Shown piece after piece: positions 22,848 through 29,308 of a stretch of 29,308 nucleotides of DNA. The DNA comes from Albidovulum sp. (GTDB lineage: Bacteria; Pseudomonadota; Alphaproteobacteria; Rhodobacterales; Rhodobacteraceae), in assembly GCA_030837785.1 (NCBI GenBank), contig JAUQYA010000030.1:1-29308 (forward strand). Reading direction: 5' to 3'. The position numbers and the translations under genes were made by a program. The notes beneath the pieces are model-generated. The model was not told the DNA's origin, did not search any database, and was given only the letters and a program-made list of their open reading frames with translations. How positions within the stretch are numbered: the stretch's first letter is position 1; each line of letters opens with the position of its first letter.

Positions 22848-24419
22848 TCACGAGGTCGCCTGTTCCCGCAGGATGGATGCGGTCAGCGACAGCATCAGGT
22901 AGATGCCACCGAAGATCAGCAAGGCCAAGAGCGTGTTTTCGAACGCGCGCGGATAGGTCGGCTCGTCGGGTGCCACGGGGCTGACGGCGGTTTCCAGATA
23001 GCGGACCTGCCGGTTCGCCTCGATCCGCGCGGTTTCGAGCTGCTGGAGCGCCTGGCTGAGCATGAGCTGGCGGTTCTCCAGTTCGGCCTCGGCGATGCGC
23101 AGCTGGCCCGAGACCTGCGCCAGCGAGGCGGTGCTGGCGGTGCCCTCCGTAAGCTGCGAGCGCAGGTTGCGGATCAGTTCCTCAAGCCGGGCGATGTCGC
23201 CTTTCGCGCCGTCCACGCGCGCCTTGTTCGGGCTGGCGTTGTCAAGAAGTTGCTGCAGTTCCAGCCGCTTCTTCTGCAATTCCACCTCGAAGGTGGCGAC
23301 CTGGCTCATCACCGCGTTCGATTCCGACATCGGATCCAGCACGCCGAGCCGTTCCTGCAGCGCGAGCACCTTCTGCTGGGCCGCCTCCACCTTCGCCTCG
23401 GCATCGGCGAAGCTGTCGCGCGCGCCCTTCATCTGGTCTTCGCGCAGCCGCGCCGAAAGCTGGTCCACCTGTTCCTCGGCATAGCCGATGAGTGCCTCGG
23501 CGAAGCTCTGGCTGACCGCCGGATCGGCGGCGATGACCTCCATCTTGATCAGCCCCTCGGTCGGGTCGTAGCCGATCTTGACGTTTCGCTGATAGAGCCG
23601 GTAGGCGGCCTCGTTCGAAGCGCCGGGGTCGAGCCGCTGGATCGGGTCGATGAAGGCCTGCGCGTAATGCGCCTTGAAGCCGAGGTCGCGGTCGAGCCGC
23701 AGCATCGCGTCGCGCGACTGCAGGTAGCCCTGGACGGCGATCGAATCCTGCGATGTCGCGAACTGCGTGCCGCGGAACATCGAGCCGAGACCGCCCACCT
23801 GGGCGTCGGCCTGCTGGATGATGAATTCCGTCTTCGTCGCGAAAAGCGGCGTGGCGACGCGGGTGTAGTACCAGCCGGCGAGAATCGTCGGCAGGAAGAC
23901 GAAGACGGCAAGACGGGCGAGCAGCATGAGGAAATTGCGCTTGCGCCGGCGGACGATGTCGCGCTGGATGTCCATGATCTCGCGCGCGCGGGCGGCATCG
24001 TCGGATGGCTTCGCGGGCAGCCCCGGGGGCGGCACCGTCTGCGGCAGGCGCGGCGCCCCGGCGTTGTCCGCCGGCTTGCGTTCGATCAACTGGAGCGCGG
24101 CCGCGGGCCGGAACGGGTCGATTCCCCGGCGCCGCAGCAGGCGGACGGCGTCATGGTCGGAGGTGGCTTCGATCCCGTGCTTCATCGCGACGCGCCGCGC
24201 GGCGCGAAGCTGCCGGCCGGTGAGCCCCTCGGCGCGGACCGCCTCAAGCTCTGCGTCCGGCGTCTGCGGCGCGGGGCCCAGCACGTCCTGATCCGCGGTC
24301 GGGAAGGGTTCGTTCCCGAAGCCGTCGTCGGGCGCAGCCGGCCTGCCCGAAGGGTTGCCCGGCGTGGGCACGGTGCCGGTGCGGATGCGGAACCTTGCAG
24401 CTTTAGGAGGCGTAGTCAT
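22848..24419 (-). CDS. kpsE: Capsule polysaccharide export inner-membrane protein, KpsE/BexC/CtrB family, with N-terminal extension
   Basis: The protein has 523 residues from an ATG at 24419 that lies inside the end of kpsT. Residues 1-160 are a Pro/Ala-rich cytoplasmic extension containing a small conserved-looking helical block (LTGRQLRAARRVAMKHG near 66-82 and LLRRRGIDPF near 94-103). TM1 is at about 163-185, a long coiled-coil periplasmic domain follows, and TM2 is at about 495-515. TRVATPLFATKTEFIIQQAD, SQDSIAVQGYLQSRDAM and DPAVSQSFAEALI are typical of this polysaccharide co-polymerase family, which links the ABC exporter to the outer membrane. Usual members are 370-390 residues. Upstream starts back to 24527 would lie antisense-style inside kpsT and are rejected. 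Confidence 0.85.
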   Translation of the reverse strand: MTTPPKAARFRIRTGTVPTPGNPSGRPAAPDDGFGNEPFPTADQDVLGPAPQTPDAELEAVRAEGLTGRQLRAARRVAMKHGIEATSDHDAVRLLRRRGIDPFRPAAALQLIERKPADNAGAPRLPQTVPPPGLPAKPSDDAARAREIMDIQRDIVRRRKRNFLMLLARLAVFVFLPTILAGWYYTRVATPLFATKTEFIIQQADAQVGGLGSMFRGTQFATSQDSIAVQGYLQSRDAMLRLDRDLGFKAHYAQAFIDPIQRLDPGASNEAAYRLYQRNVKIGYDPTEGLIKMEVIAADPAVSQSFAEALIGYAEEQVDQLSARLREDQMKGARDSFADAEAKVEAAQQKVLALQERLGVLDPMSESNAVMSQVATFEVELQKKRLELQQLLDNASPNKARVDGAKGDIARLEELIRNLRSQLTEGTASTASLAQVSGQLRIAEAELENRQLMLSQALQQLETARIEANRQVRYLETAVSPVAPDEPTYPRAFENTLLALLIFGGIYLMLSLTASILREQATS

Positions 24420-25056
24420 ACATCCGTTTCGCTTCTTCGAGGGTGTCGAACATGTGCAGTCGGCCGTGGCGGAGGACGGCCGCCGAGCGGCAGAATTTCT
24501 CCAGTGTCGCGGGTTGGTGCGAGACAACGATGACGGTCGCGGTCTTCAGCCGGTCACGCAGGATGGAGCCTGCCTTGCGGTTGAACTCGACATCCGTGGT
24601 CGAGGGCATCCCCTCGTCGATGAGGTAGATGTCGAACTCCATCGCCAGGAGCAGCGAAAAGGTGAAGCGCGACTTCATGCCCGCGCTGTAGGTGCCGACG
24701 GGCATGTCGAAATACTCCGCGATGCCGCAGAGCCAGCGGCTGAACGCCTCGACATAGTCGGGGTCGAGCCCGTAGAGGCGGGCGATGAAGCGGGCGTTCT
24801 CGCGCGCCGAATGCTTGGCCACGACGCCGCCCATGAAGCCGAGCGGGAAGGACACCCGGCAGGACTTGCGGATCGTTCCCTCGTCGGGTTTTTCGAGCCC
24901 TGCCATCATGTTGACGATCGTCGTCTTGCCGGTGCCGTTGGGCGCGAGAATCCCGAGCGAGCGGCCGAGATCGACGCGAAAGGACGCGCGGTCAAGGATC
25001 ACCTTGCGCGTCTTGCCCGTCCAGAAGGACTTGCTCACATTCTCGAACTCGAGCAT
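24403..25056 (-). CDS. kpsT: Capsular polysaccharide ABC transporter ATP-binding protein, KpsT/CtrD family
   Basis: The 217-residue ATPase has Walker A LAPNGTGKTT at about 37-46, the KpsT-type signature TYSAGMKSRFTFSLLLAMEF in place of LSGGQ, and Walker B IYLIDEGMPSTTD. FDMPVGTYSAGM is diagnostic of the CtrD/KpsT branch of polysaccharide exporters. The partner permease KpsM is not next to it, and an Na+/H+ antiporter gene precedes it, so KpsM and the glycosyltransferases must be elsewhere. The stop overlaps the kpsE start by 17 nt. Confidence 0.92.
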   Translation of the reverse strand: MLEFENVSKSFWTGKTRKVILDRASFRVDLGRSLGILAPNGTGKTTIVNMMAGLEKPDEGTIRKSCRVSFPLGFMGGVVAKHSARENARFIARLYGLDPDYVEAFSRWLCGIAEYFDMPVGTYSAGMKSRFTFSLLLAMEFDIYLIDEGMPSTTDVEFNRKAGSILRDRLKTATVIVVSHQPATLEKFCRSAAVLRHGRLHMFDTLEEAKRMYDYAS

Positions 25057-25134
25057 CCGATGGCCCCGGGCCGCCCTGCCTCGCCGTCCGTCATAGGTCC
25101 GGCCGATTAATTTTGCCGTTACACCGGTCTTTGG

Positions 25135-25149
25135 GCGCCATTATGGCGC
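25135..25149. promoter_or_regulatory. Palindrome in the nhaA-kpsT gap
   Basis: GCGCCATTATGGCGC is a perfect palindrome around a single central base, about 80 bp upstream of the kpsT start in the 136-bp gap after nhaA. On the minus strand it is followed by CCAAAG rather than T-residues, so an operator for kpsT is at least as likely as an nhaA terminator. The surrounding TTAATTTT is the only A+T-rich patch in the gap and could hold promoter elements. Confidence 0.4.
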
Positions 25150-25192
25150 AAGCCACTGCATCGAGAAAGCCCCGGCGACGGTGTGGCGCGGG

Positions 25193-26449
25193 TCAGGTGA
25201 TTTCGACCTTCTCGACCTTGAAGATCTTGCCCGCGGCGAGGGAAATCAGCGCCGCGCCGAAGGAGAACAGCGCCCCCATCTTGGCCGCGTCCTGCACCGG
25301 GCCGGCGGGGAAGGCGACGGACGCCACGAAGAGCGCGACGGTGAAGCCGATCGCGGCGACGCAGCCGACGACGACGAGGTCCGCGGTCCGCATGCCGTCG
25401 GGCAGGCCGAGTCTGAGGATGTTCGCGGCGAACCAGCCAAAGAGAGAGATGCCCAGCGGCTTGCCGATGACGAGGCCGAAGAGCACGAGCCATGTCGGCG
25501 CTCCGATCGCGCTGAACTCGACGCCCGCGTTCAGCAGGCCGAAGAAAAGCAGGACAAATTCCACCGGGTATTTCAGCCTGTGCTCGATCCAGTTCAGAAG
25601 GTCGGTCAGGTGTTCCTCGGCTTCGGCGAATATGCCGAAGGCGCGGTCGGCGTGCGGGATCGTGGGCACGATCGGCAAAAGGCCGAGCGCGGGATGGATG
25701 CCCGCCTCCTGGAAGCCGAACCAACTGAGGCAGCCAGCCACGAGGTAGGGCCAGAACGACAGCTTCTTGCGCACCCAGGTGGAATTCGGGCGCAACTGGT
25801 TGCCGCGGTCGAGCCGCCGCGGCAGCCAGTTGAAGAACGTGAAGGCCGCGACGGCCGCCCCGAGCGACAGGAGAAGCCACTGCGGTGCGAGATCGCCGGT
25901 CGGATAGAAGATCGCCAGGATGATGAGGCCGCCCGCGTCGTCTGCGATCGCCAGAAGCAGCAGGAACCGGACCGCCGGGTGGCCCGCGCCGAACACCATC
26001 CGGCCGACGAGATAGGAAAACGCGATATCGGTCGCCGTGGGAATCGCCCAGCCGCGATGCACGTCTCCAAGGATGCCGAGCGCGGCGGCGAGCGTCACAT
26101 AGACGAGGACGGGCCCGAGCATGCCCCCCGCCGTGGCGATGAGCGGCGTGATCGCTTTCGAGCCGCGCAGCGAGCCATGTTCGAGGATCACCGCCTCCCA
26201 GACTTCCTTCGCGGCGATGGCGAAGAAGAAGGCCATGAGCACGTCGTTGACGAGAAAATGCAGCGTCAGCGTGCGGGTCGTGCCGCCACCTTCGTGCTCG
26301 AGTATGCCGATGAGGAAATTGTCGATCAGCACGGCGTGGACGAGCGCGTGGTAGCTGTCGGGATCGCTGTTCGCCCAGATCAGCGCGATGACAGCGCCGC
26401 CGATCAGGAGGAGCGAATAGGTGGTGACGTAGCTCCAGACCCGATACAT
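25193..26449 (-). CDS. nhaA: Na+/H+ antiporter NhaA
   Basis: The 418-residue inner-membrane protein has about 11-12 hydrophobic segments. NhaA hallmarks are FFFAIAAKEVWEA, the ion-pathway aspartates in WAIPTATDIAFSY and in LAIADDAGGLIILAIFY (usual form DDLGAI), and GKPLGI in the C-terminal half. It exchanges cytoplasmic Na+ for protons. The ATG at 26449 with a GGGGGG ribosome site is preferred; a TTG at 26506 would add 19 residues. The DDAGGL variant of the second aspartate pair is seen in a subgroup of longer NhaA proteins. It is divergent from the DNA glycosylase gene. Confidence 0.93.
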   Translation of the reverse strand: MYRVWSYVTTYSLLLIGGAVIALIWANSDPDSYHALVHAVLIDNFLIGILEHEGGGTTRTLTLHFLVNDVLMAFFFAIAAKEVWEAVILEHGSLRGSKAITPLIATAGGMLGPVLVYVTLAAALGILGDVHRGWAIPTATDIAFSYLVGRMVFGAGHPAVRFLLLLAIADDAGGLIILAIFYPTGDLAPQWLLLSLGAAVAAFTFFNWLPRRLDRGNQLRPNSTWVRKKLSFWPYLVAGCLSWFGFQEAGIHPALGLLPIVPTIPHADRAFGIFAEAEEHLTDLLNWIEHRLKYPVEFVLLFFGLLNAGVEFSAIGAPTWLVLFGLVIGKPLGISLFGWFAANILRLGLPDGMRTADLVVVGCVAAIGFTVALFVASVAFPAGPVQDAAKMGALFSFGAALISLAAGKIFKVEKVEIT

Positions 26450-26563
26450 GCGTGCCCCCCGGCCTGCCCCTCCGGCCTCGATACTGGAAAGCAGGAATCG
26501 GGGCAACCGGTCGCGCCACGGCGCCGCGTTGCACGGTCCGGGCGCGCCCCTTAAGTGTGGGCC

Positions 26564-27175
26564 ATGACCGCCGATCCCTCACCCCTCGCCCGCGAGATCG
26601 CCGCCTGCCGCCTCTGCGCGGAGGGGTTCGGCGCGACGGCGACCGCCCATGCGCCGCGGCCGGTCGTCTGGTTCCGTCCCGGCGCGCGGGTTCTGATCGC
26701 CGGGCAGGCGCCGGGCGCGCGGGTGCACGAGATCGGGCGACCCTTCGCCGATCCGTCGGGTGACCGGCTGCGCGCCTGGCTCGGGATAACGGAGGCGGGG
26801 TTCTATGACCTCGACCGTGTGGCCGTGGTGCCGATGGCGTTCTGCTTTCCCGGATATGACGCGAAAGGGTCCGACCTGCCGCCGCCGCGCCGCTGCGCCG
26901 AGACCTGGCGCACCCGGGTGATGGAGAGCCTGCCGGGCGTCCAGGTCACCTTCCTGATCGGCGGCCATGCGCAGGCCTGGCACCTGGGCCGCGCGGTTAC
27001 GAAGGGCGGCGTGACCGCCACCGTCGCCAGCTGGCGCGACCACGCGCCGCGCGCCTTTCCCTTGCCTCACCCGTCCTGGCGCAATACCGCGTGGCTGAGG
27101 CGCAATCCCTGGTTCGAGGCGGAGCTTCTGCCGGTGGCGCGGGCGCGGCTCAGGGAGGTGCTGGATGGAAACTGA
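26564..27175 (+). CDS. Uracil-DNA glycosylase family protein with four-cysteine Fe-S pattern
   Basis: The 203-residue protein has the two active-site motifs of the uracil-DNA glycosylase superfamily: GQAPGARVHEIGRPFADPSG near 47-66 and HPSWRNTAW at 169-177. Four cysteines (C15-x2-C18, C94, C111) have the spacing used by family 4/5 thermophile-type enzymes to hold a [4Fe-4S] cluster. It may remove uracil from deaminated DNA, but the exact family and activity are not proven. A GTG at 26555 is an alternative start. Its 3' end overlaps the next gene by 11 nt. Confidence 0.8.
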   Translation: MTADPSPLAREIAACRLCAEGFGATATAHAPRPVVWFRPGARVLIAGQAPGARVHEIGRPFADPSGDRLRAWLGITEAGFYDLDRVAVVPMAFCFPGYDAKGSDLPPPRRCAETWRTRVMESLPGVQVTFLIGGHAQAWHLGRAVTKGGVTATVASWRDHAPRAFPLPHPSWRNTAWLRRNPWFEAELLPVARARLREVLDGN

Positions 27176-27956
27176 TCTCGACCGGCTGCACCGGGCGATG
27201 GAGGCGGCGCCGGAAAGTGACGCCGCGCGGCTCGCCTTCTATGACCGGCTGGCGGACGCGGAACTCTACCTGCTGCTGGCGCGGGAACCGGCGGGCGGCG
27301 CGATTGAGCCGGCTCTGTTCGATCTGGAGGAGGGCCGCGTGGCGCTGGCCTTCGACCGAGAGGAGCGGCTGGCGGCCTTCGCCGAAGGCCCGGCACCCTA
27401 TGCCGCCTTGCCGGGGCGGGTGGTGGCGCGGATGCTCGCGGGCGAGGGGCTGGGGCTCGGCCTTAACCTCGGGGTTGCACCCTCGGCCTTCCTCATGTCG
27501 GCCGAGGCTCTCGGCTGGCTGACCGCGACGCTGGGCCACGTGCCCGAGCCGGCCGTGTCGCGCCCGGCGGCCTATCGCCCGCCCGCCAACCTGCCCGGGG
27601 CGCTTCTCGCCGCGCTCGACGCCAAGCTGGCGCGGCTTTCCGGGCTGGCCACACGCGCCCATCTCGTCGCCGTGACCTACGACGGCGGCGGGCAGGGGCA
27701 CCTTCTGGCCATCGAGGGTGCGCGCGAGGGCGCGGAGGCAGCGCTTGCCAAGGCGGTGTCCGAGGCGCTGGTGTTCTCCGGCGTCGAGGCGGGTGCGCTC
27801 GACGTCACCTTCCTTGCTGCGGGCGATCCCGCGCTGGCGCGGCTTTGCCGCCACGCGCTGACCTTCGACCTGCCGCTGCCGGAGCCCGAGACGGCGCAGA
27901 TCCTGTCGCCCGCCGCACCGGGCATGGACCCGGGCCGCCCGCCGAAGCTCCGCTAG
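27165..27956 (+). CDS. SseB family protein
   Basis: This is a 263-residue soluble protein. The N-terminal half follows the SseB N-domain layout: RLAFYDRLADAELYLLL near 23-39, an acidic strand ALFDLEEGRVALAFDREERL, the PYAALPGRVVARMLAGEGLGLGLNLG block, and the alpha/beta C-domain after residue 150. SseB-domain proteins outside Salmonella are widespread and have no settled role; the name does not imply type III secretion here. It overlaps the DNA glycosylase gene by 11 nt and is probably cotranscribed with it. Confidence 0.75.
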   Translation: METDLDRLHRAMEAAPESDAARLAFYDRLADAELYLLLAREPAGGAIEPALFDLEEGRVALAFDREERLAAFAEGPAPYAALPGRVVARMLAGEGLGLGLNLGVAPSAFLMSAEALGWLTATLGHVPEPAVSRPAAYRPPANLPGALLAALDAKLARLSGLATRAHLVAVTYDGGGQGHLLAIEGAREGAEAALAKAVSEALVFSGVEAGALDVTFLAAGDPALARLCRHALTFDLPLPEPETAQILSPAAPGMDPGRPPKLR

Positions 27957-27957
27957 T

Positions 27958-28905
27958 TCAGTAGCCCCGCGCCCGGTCGACGAGGTAAAGGAGCGGCTCG
28001 CCCGCCTCGCCGCGACGGATGTTCTCGGCCACGACGGCCGAGGCGGTCAGGGGCCGCGTGCTGGCGGCGATGTGGGGTGTGACGGTGACCCGGGGATGGG
28101 TCCAGAACGGATGGCCCTCCGGCAGCGGCTCGTTGCGGAAGACATCGAGCGTGGCATGGCCGAGGTCGCCGCGGTCGAGCGCGGCGAGAAGCGCAGCATC
28201 GTCGATCAGCGGCCCGCGGCCGGGGTTCAGGATCACCGCGCCCTTCGGCAGGCGGGCGAGCCTTTCGGCGTTCATCAGGTTCTCGGTCCCGCTGGTGAGC
28301 GGCACCAGCAGGATCACGATCTCGGCCCGGGAAAGCACCGCCGCCAGCCCGGCATCGCCTGAATGGCAGTCGATGCCGGGGATGTCCTTCGGCGTGCGGC
28401 TCCAGCCCATGACGGGGAAGTTGAGCGCCGCGAGCGCCTCGCCTGCGGCACGGCCGAGCGCGCCGAGGCCAAGGACCGCCACCGGCCGCTCGCGCGCGAT
28501 CGGCGGCGTGATCTCGTTCCGCCAGATGCCGTCCTGACTGAGGATGTGCAGGTCCATCCCGAGATGGTGGCGCAGGGTGTGGCCGACGACCCATTCGACC
28601 ATGCTTTCCGTCATCGCCGGATCGACCATGCGGGCGAGCGGCTGGGTCAGCGTCGTGTTGCCCACGATCCGCTCCACCCCCGCCCAGAGGTTCAGCACCG
28701 CCTTGCAGTTCACATAAGGCGAGAAATCCTGAATCTTGCCGCCCGGCGCGAAGACGATGTAGTCCACCGCCGCCGGATCGGGCGCGGTCAGGAGGATTTC
28801 GGCCCGCACGCCGGCGTCGGCAAGCGCCCGTGGCAGGTGGTCGTGGTATTCCCGCCAGGCGGCGGGGCCGGCGGCGAAATGGACGGTGACGGACATCGGC
28901 GACAT
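27958..28905 (-). CDS. ghrA: Glyoxylate/hydroxypyruvate reductase A-like D-2-hydroxyacid dehydrogenase
   Basis: The 315-residue NAD(P)-dependent 2-hydroxyacid dehydrogenase has GLGALG at 146-151. Serine and arginine (169-170) in GWSRTPKDI fit an NADPH-preferring pocket. The catalytic triad is R230 (NPGRGPLID), E259 (DVFRNEPLP) and H278 (VTPHIAAST). KIQDFSPYVNCKAVLNLWAG near 57-76 is typical of the GhrA subgroup, which reduces glyoxylate and hydroxypyruvate. A second ATG lies three codons in. It starts 7 nt after rodA in the same direction, and its stop is 1 nt from the convergent SseB gene. Confidence 0.85.
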   Translation of the reverse strand: MSPMSVTVHFAAGPAAWREYHDHLPRALADAGVRAEILLTAPDPAAVDYIVFAPGGKIQDFSPYVNCKAVLNLWAGVERIVGNTTLTQPLARMVDPAMTESMVEWVVGHTLRHHLGMDLHILSQDGIWRNEITPPIARERPVAVLGLGALGRAAGEALAALNFPVMGWSRTPKDIPGIDCHSGDAGLAAVLSRAEIVILLVPLTSGTENLMNAERLARLPKGAVILNPGRGPLIDDAALLAALDRGDLGHATLDVFRNEPLPEGHPFWTHPRVTVTPHIAASTRPLTASAVVAENIRRGEAGEPLLYLVDRARGY

Positions 28906-28912
28906 CAGGACG

Positions 28913-29308
28913 TTACCTCGGGCGGTGGATATGGGCGCTCTGCACCAGCCCGAAGGCGGCGAGCAGGATGATCATGGCTGTCCCGCCGTAGGACACAAGG
29001 GGCAAGGGCGCGCCCACCACCGGCATCAGTCCCGTCACCATTCCCATGTTGACGGTGAAGAACAGGAAGAACGTGCCCGCGATGCCGAAGATGAGAAGCG
29101 CCGAAAACCGGTCGCGGTTGGCCAGCGCCGAGATGATGCAGAAGACGAGGATGAGAAGGTAAAGGATCAGAAGCGAGACGGCGCCGACGAAGCCGAACTC
29201 CTCGGCCAGCGTGGTGAAGATGAAGTCGGTGTGCTTTTCGGGCAGGAAGTTCAGCCGCGACTGCGTGCCCTGCATGAACCCCTTGCCCGCCCAGCCGCCC
29301 GAGCCGAG
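28913..29308 (-). CDS. rodA: Rod shape-determining glycosyltransferase RodA, C-terminal part
   Basis: The gene is cut by the right edge, leaving 131 residues of the C-terminus. The first visible residues, SGGWAGKGFMQGTQSRLNFL, then PEKHTDFIFT and EEFGFVGA, are the strongly conserved periplasmic loop of SEDS peptidoglycan polymerases, and SRLNFLPEKHTDFIF is the RodA version. Three further membrane segments follow, including MPVVGAPLPLVSYGGTAM. RodA polymerises glycan strands with PBP2 for cell elongation. Confidence 0.95.
   Translation of the reverse strand, partial: LGSGGWAGKGFMQGTQSRLNFLPEKHTDFIFTTLAEEFGFVGAVSLLILYLLILVFCIISALANRDRFSALLIFGIAGTFFLFFTVNMGMVTGLMPVVGAPLPLVSYGGTAMIILLAAFGLVQSAHIHRPR

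Noticed and set aside
26450..26563. A small gene or structured RNA between nhaA and the DNA glycosylase gene
   Set aside because: The 114-bp divergent gap has no coding signal, no stable hairpin and no clear promoter hexamers. It is treated as an ordinary divergent promoter region.

Overview
The window looks like a chromosomal segment of an alphaproteobacterium, most likely a Rhodobacteraceae-type bacterium. The evidence is high G+C, tightly packed operons with 4-nt start/stop overlaps, dense polar-amino-acid ABC transporters, and a gene set (ectoine/hydroxyectoine catabolism, KpsT/KpsE-type capsule export, RodA followed by a GhrA-like reductase) usual in that group. All functional calls are read from protein motifs and gene context; no database search was possible.

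Left end (1-2650): the start of a BaiN/HI0933-type flavoprotein (minus), a tRNA-Gln(TTG), then a patch of accessory DNA. The patch holds two distantly similar secreted cysteine-containing proteins of unknown function. Each is followed immediately by a gene that appears broken. The first pair is clearly A+T-richer than the rest of the window. The patch ends at a junction with the last ~78 codons of an AceE-like 2-oxoacid dehydrogenase E1 gene.

2348-9133 (minus strand): a sulfur-amino-acid style locus made of a GAF/PucR-type regulator, a polar amino acid ABC transporter (binding protein, permease, ATPase), a methionine gamma-lyase-like PLP enzyme (mdeA-like) and an Lrp/AsnC regulator (mdeR-like). 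With the E1 remnant (mdeB-like) this recalls the Pseudomonas mdeR/mdeA/mdeB set, but here mdeB is reduced to a tail.

9134-11341 (plus strand): a GcvA-like LysR regulator and a proline-racemase-family enzyme with a Ser/Cys active-site pair, closed by a strong hairpin shared with the converging operon.

11364-22004: an ectoine/5-hydroxyectoine uptake and degradation operon on the minus strand, in transcriptional order ehuB-ehuC-ehuD-ehuA-eutB-eutC-doeA(eutD)-asnC(doeX)-doeC-doeD. A FadR/FCD-type GntR regulator is divergent from it. The 291-bp gap between them carries two copies of a TTGTGCACA(A/T) site, each beside a candidate -10 box. doeB/eutE, eutA and the usual MocR-type regulator EnuR are not in the window.

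21994-25056 (minus strand): a capsule export and KDO block, kpsT-like ATPase, kpsE/bexC-like export protein with a long N-terminal extension, and kdsA. Then come nhaA (minus), a four-cysteine uracil-DNA glycosylase and an SseB-family protein (plus), and finally a GhrA-like reductase and the 3' end of rodA (minus).
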